From Paludibacteraceae bacterium (lineage in GTDB: Bacteria; Bacteroidota; Bacteroidia; Bacteroidales; Paludibacteraceae): a DNA stretch of 64,000 nt. Under the pieces are notes generated by a model that had not been told where the DNA came from, ran no database searches, and was given only the letters and a program-made list of their open reading frames with translations. The DNA is taken from NCBI GenBank assembly GCA_017448345.1, contig JAFSLP010000100.1, forward strand, positions 16,772 through 80,771, written 5' to 3'. Below are positions 29,556-37,678 of this stretch, piece by piece; position 1 is the stretch's first letter; each line of letters starts with the position of its first letter. The translations under genes and the position numbers were made by a program.

Positions 29556-31010
29556 ATGAGTAGAAAGTTTATACCGGTTCTGTTTGCGCTTGCGGCGGTG
29601 ATGCCGGTGGCAGGACAGGAGGCGGCGCAAGAAAAGGCACTGCTGGATTACCCGCTGGACACCATCAACGGCGAAGAAGTGTACCGCTATGAGGTGGAAC
29701 GGAGTGTGGGTTTGTACCGCGTAGGGGTTAACTTCAATGTGTCCCAAAACGAGATTGTACGTCTCAATCCGCAGTTAAAAGAACGCGGACTGCATTTCGG
29801 CGAGATTATCTATCTGCCTACGGGCAGGACGGTGAAAGAGCCGAAAGCGCCGAAAGGACCGATAACCATCATGTCCGTCGCTCTGCCGGAGCAAGAGGAA
29901 AAGCCGGAGACATCCGGACAGGAGAGCCTTGTGCATGAAAGTCCGGCAGTAGTCATCGCCGCAGACACAACCATAACCACCGTCCCGGACACGGCAGCCG
30001 CAGTTGTCACAGCCAAGGCAGACACCGTAGCAGACACCGTTCCCGACACACGTCCTGTGGTAGAACTGGCGCTGATGCTGCCCTTCGAGAGCCATCAGAC
30101 CAAACGGAGCGGCAACGCGGAACGGATGTCGGAGTTCTATCAAGGCGCTTTGTTAGCATTGAAAGAGATGCAACATGACAGCGTGCGTTACCGTCTGCGC
30201 GTCTATGACACCGAGCGCAGCGAACGGCGCATCAACGCCCTCTGTGACAGCACGGAGTTAGACAGTGTGAGGGGTATCCTCGGACTGGTCTATCCGATAC
30301 AGATAGAGCGGATGGCATCATGGTGTTTCATCAACCAAGTGCCGCTGCTGCTTCCGTTCAGCGACGATGTCGAGATGCAGGAGAACCCGCAGCTGCTTCA
30401 GTTCAACTCCACCGACCGGCAGGAGGCGGACAGTCTCTGCACATGGATAGCGGCTCACAACGTGCATTGCATCCATGTGGAAGTACGCGAGTCGGATGTT
30501 GCGTCATCGATACGCGTACTGCGCAACGAGATGAAGAAACGCGGCATCGTCAGCACCGGTCTTCCTCTGCACGACCTGATGAACGACTCCGCAACCTATG
30601 CACTGGACCCGGCACGCGAGAACCTCATCATCCTTCATTCCGACAGATACCAGCATGTGCGTATCCTGCTGCCGCATCTGAGCAAGATGGAAGAGGCAGG
30701 TTACAGAATCCGCCTCCTCAGCCAGTACTCGTGGCAGAAAGAGAACATTGGTATGCCGCAACTCTATACGTCAGTGTTCACATCCGAGGCATCGCATGAG
30801 TCGTATGACGCGACGTGGACGCGTTTCTTCGGCAGCAGCCATGTGAGCGAGTCACCGCGTTATGACCTGTTGGGCTACGACCTGATGCACGCACTGGTGG
30901 CATGGATCAACGGCAGCAAAGAGAACAAAGGGCTGCAAACCGACATACGATGGACGCAGACAGGCAAAGGCGGATGGCAAAACGCAAGTGTCAAAGTGGT
31001 GGAGAATTGA
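29556..31010 (+). CDS. Exported LysM protein with a periplasmic-binding-protein-like domain
   Basis: A 484-residue protein; the ATG at 29556 gives the signal MSRKFIPVLFALAAVMPVAGQ. A LysM domain (about 40-90, Y-R-V-G-V-N-F-N-V-S-Q-N-E-I-V-R-L-N-P) would bind peptidoglycan. After an Ala/Thr/Val-Asp linker comes a type 1 periplasmic-binding-protein-like domain (about 165-480, starting VELALMLPFES) as in LppC/LivJ-like proteins. In this phylum such LysM-PBP proteins have no defined ligand. Probably co-transcribed with gldG and the following beta-barrel. Confidence 0.75.
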   Translation: MSRKFIPVLFALAAVMPVAGQEAAQEKALLDYPLDTINGEEVYRYEVERSVGLYRVGVNFNVSQNEIVRLNPQLKERGLHFGEIIYLPTGRTVKEPKAPKGPITIMSVALPEQEEKPETSGQESLVHESPAVVIAADTTITTVPDTAAAVVTAKADTVADTVPDTRPVVELALMLPFESHQTKRSGNAERMSEFYQGALLALKEMQHDSVRYRLRVYDTERSERRINALCDSTELDSVRGILGLVYPIQIERMASWCFINQVPLLLPFSDDVEMQENPQLLQFNSTDRQEADSLCTWIAAHNVHCIHVEVRESDVASSIRVLRNEMKKRGIVSTGLPLHDLMNDSATYALDPARENLIILHSDRYQHVRILLPHLSKMEEAGYRIRLLSQYSWQKENIGMPQLYTSVFTSEASHESYDATWTRFFGSSHVSESPRYDLLGYDLMHALVAWINGSKENKGLQTDIRWTQTGKGGWQNASVKVVEN

Positions 31011-31032
31011 GAATTGAGAGTTGAGAATTGAG
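31006..31032. repeat. Micro-repeat spanning a stop and the next start codon (gagaattg family)
   Basis: Units gagaattgagaattgaga... bridge two genes. The TGA stop of the LysM gene and the TTG start of the next gene both lie in the repeat. Confidence 0.65.
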
Positions 31033-31692
31033 AAATACATAGTGGTTCTGGTGTTATGCGCGTTGGGTCTGCGGGTCAATGCGCAGCCACGGCTACGCAC
31101 ACCGGAGTTCTGGCTGGGCGTGCATGGCGGTGTGAGTGCGGGCACGGTGCTCTTCAACCCCTCCGTGGCTGGTATGAGCCCCATCACGAACGCCTGCGTG
31201 TTAGGCGGAAACGGAGGACTGGTATTCCGCTACGCCGGACACAAATACTGTCATTTCCAGATGGAACTGAACTACCTGCATCGCGGATGGGCGACCAAGA
31301 CAGACGAGGGACGCACGGCATACAACCTGCACTATATAGAGCTGCCCATCTTCATGCACCTTAATTTCGGCAGCGAGGTATGCCGCTGGTTCTTCAACTT
31401 CGGTCCGCAAATCGGTTACCGCGTCTGGGACGAGAGCAACCGGACCGACCATCCGTTCGACTGGGGGCTTGCAGCCGGAACCGGACTATATATCCGGACC
31501 CGTAAAGCCGGTCTGTACCAGTTGGAGATACGCTATGATTTCTCCTTCGGCGGAGTCGTAGGAACCAGCCTCACGGACAACTACAGTATGGCGTCTCCGA
31601 TGGACCTGAGCATCAATCTGGCATGGATGATGCCAATAAGAGACCGCCGCAAGGCTGCTGAAAGACAAAAGACCGCTTCGCTAAAAGAATAA
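31021..31692 (+). CDS. PorT-like outer-membrane beta-barrel protein
   Basis: A 223-residue protein with a signal peptide (YIVVLVLCALGLRVNAQ) and strands typical of the outer-membrane beta-barrel family that includes PorT: FWLGVHGGVSAGTV, FRYAGHKYCHFQMELNYLHRG, HYIELPIFMHLNF, FFNFGPQIGYRV, LEIRYDFSFGG, LSINLAW. PorT itself belongs to the type IX system; this may be only a family relative. The start codon seems to be TTG at 31021 in repeat DNA; no ATG is available before the signal. The last 15 codons (RRKAAERQKTASLKE) are written by a ggtcttt-type repeat, giving a basic tail after the final strand. Confidence 0.7.
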   Translation: MRIEKYIVVLVLCALGLRVNAQPRLRTPEFWLGVHGGVSAGTVLFNPSVAGMSPITNACVLGGNGGLVFRYAGHKYCHFQMELNYLHRGWATKTDEGRTAYNLHYIELPIFMHLNFGSEVCRWFFNFGPQIGYRVWDESNRTDHPFDWGLAAGTGLYIRTRKAGLYQLEIRYDFSFGGVVGTSLTDNYSMASPMDLSINLAWMMPIRDRRKAAERQKTASLKE

Positions 31693-31710
31693 AGACTAAA
31701 TTAAGTATAT

Positions 31711-32553
31711 ATGAAAACGAATTATGAGGTACGGTACGCGTCAAACCCTATTGACGCAAAGAGTTACGACACCACACGTCTCCGCAGGGATTTTCTGATT
31801 GAGCGCGTGTTTGCCGCCAACGAAGTGAACATGGTCTATTCGATGTACGACCGCATGATTGTCGGCGGCGCTATGCCAGTTGGCGAGACACTGCTGTTAG
31901 AGGCGATTGACCCGCTGAAAGCCCCCTATTTCCTGACAAGACGCGAGATGGGAATCTTCAATGTGGGCGGCAAAGGACGTGTGATTGCCGGCGACGAGGT
32001 CTTTGAACTGGATTACAAAGAGGCGCTCTATCTGGGTCGCGGCGACCGCGAAGTGAAGTTCGAGAGCGTGGATGCCAACCACCCCGCCCTCTTCTATTTC
32101 AACTCGACGACCGCCCACTGCGCTTATCCGAATAAGAAAGTGACGAAGAAAGACGCCGTAGTGGCACACATGGGCAGTCTGGAGATGTCCAACGAACGCG
32201 ACATCAACAAGATGCTGGTCAACCAAGTGCTGCCGACCTGCCAGCTGCAGATGGGTATGACGGAACTGGCACCGGGCAGCGTATGGAACACCATGCCTGC
32301 ACACGTTCACAGCCGGCGTATGGAGGCGTATTTCTATTTCGAGGTGCCCGAGGAGCAAGCCGTTTGCCATTTCATGGGCGAGGTGGAAGAGACACGCCAT
32401 ATCTGGATGAAAGGCAATCAGGCGGTTCTTTCGCCCGAATGGTCCATCCATAGCGCAGCAGCCACACACAACTACACCTTCATCTGGGGTATGGGGGGCG
32501 AGAACCTCGACTACGGCGACCAAGATTTCAGCAAGATTACCGACCTGAAATAG
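31711..32553 (+). CDS. kduI: 5-keto-4-deoxyuronate isomerase
   Basis: A 280-residue cupin that isomerises 4-deoxy-L-threo-5-hexosulose uronate (from unsaturated uronates released by polysaccharide lyases) to 3-deoxy-D-glycero-2,5-hexodiulosonate. Family features: N-terminal N-Y-E-V-R-Y-A-S-N-P, the F-N-V-G-G-K-G segment, the zinc-site region M-P-A-H-V-H-S-R-R-M-E-A-Y-F-Y-F and the late W-S-I-H-S-A-A-A-T-H-N-Y-T-F-I-W-G-M-G-G-E-N. Full length. Followed by kduD, the next step of the same pathway. Confidence 0.95.
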   Translation: MKTNYEVRYASNPIDAKSYDTTRLRRDFLIERVFAANEVNMVYSMYDRMIVGGAMPVGETLLLEAIDPLKAPYFLTRREMGIFNVGGKGRVIAGDEVFELDYKEALYLGRGDREVKFESVDANHPALFYFNSTTAHCAYPNKKVTKKDAVVAHMGSLEMSNERDINKMLVNQVLPTCQLQMGMTELAPGSVWNTMPAHVHSRRMEAYFYFEVPEEQAVCHFMGEVEETRHIWMKGNQAVLSPEWSIHSAAATHNYTFIWGMGGENLDYGDQDFSKITDLK

Positions 32554-32580
32554 GCTGTAGTATAGAGGTGAGTGCTGAAT

Positions 32581-32623
32581 AACCTAATAATCACCTAATA
32601 ATAACCTAATAATAACCTAATAA
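32581..32623. repeat. Intergenic 12-nt tandem repeat (aacctaataat)
   Basis: About three and a half 12-nt units of aacctaataata between kduI and kduD; unit 2 reads tcacctaataat. Confidence 0.8.
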
Positions 32624-32635
32624 ATACAAACAGGT

Positions 32636-33439
32636 ATGAACAGTCTTTTTTCGCTGGAAGGCAAGAACGCTTGGGTGACCGGCGCGTGCTACGGAATAGG
32701 TTTTGCAATTGCGAAAGCGTTTGCACAGGCAGGCGCAGCCAACATCATCTTCAACGCCCGCAGTCAGGAGGCGATAGACAAAGCCTTAGAAGCGTATCGC
32801 GCGGAAGGAATAATGAACGCGCACGGGTACGTGTGCGACGTGACGGACGAGAACGCCGTCAAAGCACTGGTGGAGCAAATCCACCGAGAAGTAGGCGCCA
32901 TCCATATCTTGGTGAACAACGCAGGTATCATCAAACGTATCCCGATGCACGAGATGAAACGCGAGGAGTTCCAGCAAGTGATTGATATTGACTTGGTTGC
33001 GCCGTATATCGTTTCTGCGGCTGTGCTGCCGGAGATGATGGAACGCCGCGAAGGAAAAATCATCAACATCTGCTCGATGATGTCGGAGCTCGGACGCGAG
33101 ACGGTGAGTGCTTATGCCGCAGCCAAAGGCGGACTGAAGATGCTGACAAAGAACATCTGCTCGGAGTACGGCGAGTACAACATCCAATGCAACGGTCTTG
33201 GTCCGGGCTATATCGCTACGCCCCAGACGGCACCACTTCGCGAGCCGCAGCCGGACGGAAGCAGACATCCGTTCGACGCATTCATATGCGCCAAAACCCC
33301 TGCCGGACGGTGGCTTGACCCCGATGAGTTAGGAGGTACCGCTGTTTTCTTGGCTTCACACGCTTCGGACGCCGTGAACGGACAAATCATTTATGTGGAC
33401 GGAGGTATATTGGCGTATATTGGGAGACAGCCCAAATAG
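32636..33439 (+). CDS. kduD: 2-deoxy-D-gluconate 3-dehydrogenase KduD (SDR)
   Basis: A 267-residue classical short-chain dehydrogenase that reduces 2,5-diketo-3-deoxygluconate to KDG. The NAD-binding motif is T-G-A-C-Y-G-I-G (15-22), with N-N-A-G near 95, catalytic Ser in C-S-M-M-S and Y-A-A-A-K, and a C-terminal V-N-G-Q-I-I-Y-V-D-G-G. Together with KduI it converts unsaturated uronates (from pectin or glycosaminoglycans) to 2-keto-3-deoxygluconate. Gluconate 5-dehydrogenase is a closely similar alternative, but the kduI neighbour favours KduD. Confidence 0.9.
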   Translation: MNSLFSLEGKNAWVTGACYGIGFAIAKAFAQAGAANIIFNARSQEAIDKALEAYRAEGIMNAHGYVCDVTDENAVKALVEQIHREVGAIHILVNNAGIIKRIPMHEMKREEFQQVIDIDLVAPYIVSAAVLPEMMERREGKIINICSMMSELGRETVSAYAAAKGGLKMLTKNICSEYGEYNIQCNGLGPGYIATPQTAPLREPQPDGSRHPFDAFICAKTPAGRWLDPDELGGTAVFLASHASDAVNGQIIYVDGGILAYIGRQPK

Positions 33440-33491
33440 TTGAGTGTTGAAAGTTGAGAGTTGAAAGAAGTTCAAAAGTTTAAAGTTGAAA
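33440..33491. repeat. Intergenic micro-repeat (gttgaaag family)
   Basis: Units gagtgttga, aagttgaga, gttgaaaga and gtttaaag fill the whole space between kduD and the DUF4861 gene. Confidence 0.7.
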
Positions 33492-33492
33492 G

Positions 33493-34425
33493 ATGCATAA
33501 GTATTTATTTATCATTATTGCTTTTTTTGCCTTGACGGCGTGCCAGAAAGAAGCCGTGCAGCCGAAAGTATATGGCCGTTTTGTGCCGGAACGGAAAGAT
33601 GATTTTGCATGGGAGAACGAATATGCCGCCTTCCGCATGTACGGACCTGCGCTGCGACCGGAGAACCCGTCGAACGGTGTGGACCTCTGGCTCAAAGCCT
33701 CGCCCGAACTCATCGTGGACAGTTTCTACTACCGCGAACATGTGTTAGGACTGCCCTACCATATCAACTACGGCAAAGGTCTGGACTGCTACAAAGTAGG
33801 TCATACCTGCGGTGCCGGAGGATTAGTGGTTCTGGCAAGCACACCTCATGCTGAGGGAGAGGCGGATAGTTCCGCGGAGGATTACAATCTCTATGTAGGC
33901 GGACCGTACGACCGGTGGCAGATATTGGAACAGACGAATGACAAGTTGGTTTTCCGGTTGGAATACGACAGTCTGGAGGTGAACGGAAATATACTGCAAG
34001 AGACCATTATTATTACCGCCGAAGCAGGTAAAATACTGAATAAGGCAGAGGTGGTGCTGCGCGGCGAATGCAAAGAAGAGTTATGGGCGGGTGGCGGAAT
34101 CTATCTGCATGACAGCGTGGAGAATGTCTATACCTGCGACCATTGCGGTATCGCCGCGTACGCAGAAGATGCGCTGAGCGACAAGACGGCAGCCCAGATG
34201 AACTACGAATACAACGGTTCGACAAGCCAAGGCCGCAGTTATCTCGCCGTCGTAACGCCTCATGGCGGATGGCAGGACATCAAAGACAACACGTTGTTCA
34301 GCGTCCAGCCCTACCAGTTGGGCGACACGCTGACGTATTTCTTCGGCGCTTGCTGGAGCGGATGGAGCGACGGAGAGCAATCGTTCCCGACCGACCAAGA
34401 TTGGTTTGACGCAATACATTTGTAA
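33493..34425 (+). CDS. DUF4861-family lipoprotein
   Basis: A 310-residue lipoprotein (lipobox L-T-A-C-Q). The body shows the DUF4861 pattern: F-V-P-E-R-x-D-D-F-A-W-E-N, F-R-M-Y-G-P, N-G-V-D-L-W-L-K, H-I-N-Y-G-K-G-L-D-C-Y-K-V-G-H-T-C-G-A-G-G and A-V-V-T-P-H-G-G-W. DUF4861 genes are often found beside uronate-degradation genes in this phylum, as here (kduI, kduD). A role in handling acidic polysaccharide at the cell surface or periplasm is inferred; the catalytic function is not known to me. Preceded entirely by micro-repeat DNA. Confidence 0.85.
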   Translation: MHKYLFIIIAFFALTACQKEAVQPKVYGRFVPERKDDFAWENEYAAFRMYGPALRPENPSNGVDLWLKASPELIVDSFYYREHVLGLPYHINYGKGLDCYKVGHTCGAGGLVVLASTPHAEGEADSSAEDYNLYVGGPYDRWQILEQTNDKLVFRLEYDSLEVNGNILQETIIITAEAGKILNKAEVVLRGECKEELWAGGGIYLHDSVENVYTCDHCGIAAYAEDALSDKTAAQMNYEYNGSTSQGRSYLAVVTPHGGWQDIKDNTLFSVQPYQLGDTLTYFFGACWSGWSDGEQSFPTDQDWFDAIHL

Positions 34426-34452
34426 ATCGCAAATGACCAAATTGTACGTGAG

Positions 34453-35448
34453 ATGACCTATCTGATTATCCGTTTGGCGACTTTGGGCAATGTGGCAATG
34501 ACGGTTCCCGTTGTGGCTTCACTCAGCAAGCGCTATCCGGACAGTCGGTTTATCGTCGCCGGCAAGAAGAATCTCGGCGCCATGTTCACCGCGCTGCCGA
34601 ACGTGGAGTTCCGTGAGGTGGACAACCATTTGGGATGGAAAGGCGTGGTCCGTCTATGGCGTGCATGGCGTGATGAGGCAGATGCCGTCATCGACCTGCA
34701 GGACGTGCTCCGTACGCGTGTGCTCGACCTGCTGATGTGGCTGAGCGGCAAACCGGTGACACGCATACGCTACGGACGGATACGCAAACATCTGATAACC
34801 TTCTGGGGCATCGGAAAACGGGTTCTGCCCACCGAGTTCGAGCGATATGCAGACACCTTCCGGCGGGCGGGATTAGAGACCGACGACAGTTTCGAACGAC
34901 TCGCGGGGAAAGTGGAAGCGGCAAAATCCATACGCTCCCGATACGGCGGGAAAGAAGGGCGATGGATCGGTCTCGCTCCGTTCGCCAAATCGAAGTCGAA
35001 CATGCTGCCATACCACGTGACCAAAGAACTTATCGAACGGCTGACCAAAGACGAGCAGACACGTGTCTTCCTCTTCGGAGCAGGGGCGATAGAATGTGAG
35101 ATGCTACGCCAGTGGGCAAGCGTCTTCCCGCGAACGGAGAGCGTTGCCGGTTGTCTGAAGTTAGAGGAAGAACTGGAGCTGATGCGGCAGCTGGATGTGA
35201 TGATATGTATGGACAGCGCCAACCAACATCTGTCCTCTCTGGTAGGTCTGCGCGCCGTGAGCGTATGGTGCGCCACACACCCGATGATCGGTTTCGCCGG
35301 ATGGAAACAGAGACCCGAAGACATCATCCAGCGGAACGACCTGCGATGCCGGCCGTGTACATGCCACGGCACCAACCATTGCCGATACGGTAATTTTGCA
35401 TGCAAACAAATAGAAGCAGAAACAATTATACAACATCTATATGAGTAA
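34453..35448 (+). CDS. Glycosyltransferase family 9 (heptosyltransferase-like)
   Basis: A 331-residue ADP-heptose:LPS-heptosyltransferase-like enzyme. It begins L-I-I-R-L-A-T-L-G-N-V-A-M-T-V-P-V (GT9 N-terminus) and the C-terminal domain has D-V-M-I-C-M-D-S-A-N-Q-H-L-S-S-L-V-G-L-R-A-V-S-V-W, the nucleotide-sugar site, and a late cluster of Cys (C-R-P-C-T-C-H-G). Adds a core sugar to lipid A or lipooligosaccharide on the cytoplasmic side. Its last 8 nt overlap parA. Confidence 0.85.
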   Translation: MTYLIIRLATLGNVAMTVPVVASLSKRYPDSRFIVAGKKNLGAMFTALPNVEFREVDNHLGWKGVVRLWRAWRDEADAVIDLQDVLRTRVLDLLMWLSGKPVTRIRYGRIRKHLITFWGIGKRVLPTEFERYADTFRRAGLETDDSFERLAGKVEAAKSIRSRYGGKEGRWIGLAPFAKSKSNMLPYHVTKELIERLTKDEQTRVFLFGAGAIECEMLRQWASVFPRTESVAGCLKLEEELELMRQLDVMICMDSANQHLSSLVGLRAVSVWCATHPMIGFAGWKQRPEDIIQRNDLRCRPCTCHGTNHCRYGNFACKQIEAETIIQHLYE

Positions 35449-36205
35449 AATCATTTCATTAGCAAACCAAAAAGGAGGCGTTGGCAAGACGACGACCTCC
35501 ATCAATCTCGCAGCCGCTCTGGCTCATGCCGGCAAACGCGTGTTGCTCATCGACGCCGACCCGCAGGCGAACACCTCATCCGGTCTGGGCGTGGAGATAC
35601 GCGAACTGGACAACACCATATACGAATGTCTGGTCAACGGCGTGGACCCGCACACGGCAGTTGTAGCCACAGGGACCAAGAACCTGAGTCTCATTCCCAG
35701 CCACATCGACCTTGTAGGCGCAGAGATAGAGATGCTGAACCTTGAGCACCGCGAGCAACTGCTGAAGCGAGTGATAGAACCCCTGCGTGACGAGTATGAC
35801 TTCATACTGATTGACTGCAGCCCGTCACTGGGTCTGATTACCGTAAACGCGCTGACTGCCAGCGACAGCGTGATCATCCCCGTTCAATGCGAGTTCTTTG
35901 CGCTGGAAGGTATCGCCAAACTGCTCAACACCATCAAAATCATCAAATCGAAGCTCAACCCGGGACTGAAGATAGAAGGTTTCCTGCTGACAATGTTCTA
36001 CAACCGTCTGAGACTGAGCAACCAAGTGTATGAAGAAGTGAAACGGCATTTCGGAGACCTTGTGTTCAACACCGTCATCGCCCGCAACGTACGTCTGAGC
36101 GAAGCGCCATCACATGGTGTGTCCGTACTGGATTACGACCCGAGTTCAAAAGGCGCCAAGAACTACAGAGACTTGGCAAAAGAATTGATTAAGAGACAAA
36201 AGTAG
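35441..36205 (+). CDS. parA: Chromosome-partitioning ATPase ParA (Soj)
   Basis: A 254-residue deviant-Walker ATPase: A-N-Q-K-G-G-V-G-K-T-T-T-S-I-N-L (8-23), D-A-D-P-Q-A-N (Walker A' / switch), I-D-C-S-P-S-L-G (Walker B). With ParB it positions and segregates the chromosome origin region. It overlaps the upstream GT9 gene by 8 nt and is 4 nt from parB. No nearby candidate parS was picked out by eye. Confidence 0.95.
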   Translation: MSKIISLANQKGGVGKTTTSINLAAALAHAGKRVLLIDADPQANTSSGLGVEIRELDNTIYECLVNGVDPHTAVVATGTKNLSLIPSHIDLVGAEIEMLNLEHREQLLKRVIEPLRDEYDFILIDCSPSLGLITVNALTASDSVIIPVQCEFFALEGIAKLLNTIKIIKSKLNPGLKIEGFLLTMFYNRLRLSNQVYEEVKRHFGDLVFNTVIARNVRLSEAPSHGVSVLDYDPSSKGAKNYRDLAKELIKRQK

Positions 36206-36209
36206 AGAC

Positions 36210-37043
36210 ATGAAAAAGATGACAGGCTTAGGGCGAGGACTGGATGCCTTAATAGACACCTCGCATGTAGATACCAACGGCGGCAGTTCCATCTCGGAGA
36301 TTGAACTGAGCGCGATAGTGGCGAACCCCGACCAGCCTCGCCGTAACTTCGATGAGGAGGCTATGCAGGAACTGGCGGACTCTATACGCGAACACGGCGT
36401 GATTTCTCCGATTACCCTGCGGGACAATGGCGACGGGACCTATATGATTATTGCCGGAGAGCGCCGTTTCAGAGCCAGCAAACTGGCAGGTCTGGAACGA
36501 ATACCGGCATACATCCGTACGGCGAAAGACGAGCAGGTGATGGAATGGGCTCTCATTGAGAACATCCAGCGCCAGGACCTTGATGCCATAGAGATTGCCT
36601 TGGCATACCAGCGGCTGATGGATGACTACAACCTGACGCAGGAACGGATGTCCGAGCGTGTGGGCAAGAAACGTGCTACAGTAGCCAACTACCTGCGACT
36701 GCTCAAACTGCCGGCAGAGATACAAGTGGGTATCAAAGAGAAGAAGATTGAGATGGGGCACGCGCGAGCCATTCTCGCCATCCCTTCCACGGAACGGCAG
36801 TTGGACGTGTATCAGCGGATCTTGCGCGAGGGACTGTCCGTCCGCAAGGTGGAAGTGCTGGCACAGGAAAGCAAAGAGGATAAAAGTCAAAAAGCGAAAG
36901 TCAAAAGCGAGAACCCATACGCCGGTTTGGAACAGGAGCTGAGTCTCCGCTCCGGCTTGCGCGTGAAGATACAGAGCGGCAAAGTGGTCATCGCGTTTGC
37001 CAATGAAGAAGAGTTAAGCCGTATAGCGGACAGACTGAGTTGA
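36210..37043 (+). CDS. parB: Chromosome-partitioning protein ParB (Spo0J)
   Basis: A 277-residue ParB: N-terminal G-L-G-R-G-L-D-A-L-I, CTP-binding G-E-R-R-F-R-A-S-K, the I-E-N-I-Q-R-Q-D-L segment, the helix-turn-helix T-Q-E-R-M-S-E-R-V-G-K-K-R-A-T-V-A-N-Y-L-R-L, and a C-terminal dimerisation domain. Between DNA-binding and dimerisation domains a 9-nt repeat (aaaagtcaa units, 36882-36912) encodes KSQKAKVKSEN, in frame within the natural linker. The stop overlaps the next gene's TTG start (TTGA). Confidence 0.94.
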   Translation: MKKMTGLGRGLDALIDTSHVDTNGGSSISEIELSAIVANPDQPRRNFDEEAMQELADSIREHGVISPITLRDNGDGTYMIIAGERRFRASKLAGLERIPAYIRTAKDEQVMEWALIENIQRQDLDAIEIALAYQRLMDDYNLTQERMSERVGKKRATVANYLRLLKLPAEIQVGIKEKKIEMGHARAILAIPSTERQLDVYQRILREGLSVRKVEVLAQESKEDKSQKAKVKSENPYAGLEQELSLRSGLRVKIQSGKVVIAFANEEELSRIADRLS

Positions 37044-37678
37044 GAGTACACCTGACCATAGGATTGCTTCTGGTGACATTGGCGCTGGGCGCACAAGACC
37101 GGATTTATCACACCCCCGACACCACATCGGAGGAGAACTACCGGTATTATATCGACCTGACCAAGAAACCGGACGCCATCAAAGCAGTCTGGCTGGGAAC
37201 GATTTTCCCGGGCGCAGGACAGATATACAACAAGTCATACTGGAAACTGCCGATTGTCTATGGAGCCTTCATGGGCTGCGGATACGCGATAAGCTGGACA
37301 CAAAACCGCTACAGCAACTACAAGACAGCATACCTCGACCTCTATAACGACAGTCAGGCAGGTACAGTGAGCGAAGACCCGGGCAAGAGTTATATTGCCG
37401 TGCTGCCCAACGGGTATGACCTGAGCCGTGTAGGAGGTTCCGGCACATGGATGAATACCCTGAAGAACCGGCAGAGCACTTTCCGGCGATACCGGGATTA
37501 CTCCATTCTCGCCATCATCGTAGCCTATGCCCTCAGCCTGATAGATGCCTATGTGGATGCACAGTTGTTCGACTATGACATCTCTCCCGACTTGACATTG
37601 AATGTAGAACCGCAGATCTATTATGACCTGCAACACCAGCAGCAAAGTGCTGAATTAAAATTAGCCATACAATTTTGA
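37040..37678 (+). CDS. DUF5683-family membrane protein
   Basis: A 212-residue protein with a signal-like N-terminus (RVHLTIGLLLVTLALGAQ) and the DUF5683 core: K-A-V-W-L-G-T-I-F-P-G-A-G-Q-I-Y-N-K-S-Y-W-K-L-P-I-V-Y-G, then Y-R-D-Y-S-I-L-A-I-I-V-A-Y-A-L-S-L-I-D-A-Y-V-D-A. In this phylum the gene is often found next to parAB and a lytic transglycosylase, as here; its function is unknown. TTG start at 37040 overlaps the parB stop; the stop at 37678 overlaps the next TTG start. Confidence 0.82.
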   Translation: MRVHLTIGLLLVTLALGAQDRIYHTPDTTSEENYRYYIDLTKKPDAIKAVWLGTIFPGAGQIYNKSYWKLPIVYGAFMGCGYAISWTQNRYSNYKTAYLDLYNDSQAGTVSEDPGKSYIAVLPNGYDLSRVGGSGTWMNTLKNRQSTFRRYRDYSILAIIVAYALSLIDAYVDAQLFDYDISPDLTLNVEPQIYYDLQHQQQSAELKLAIQF

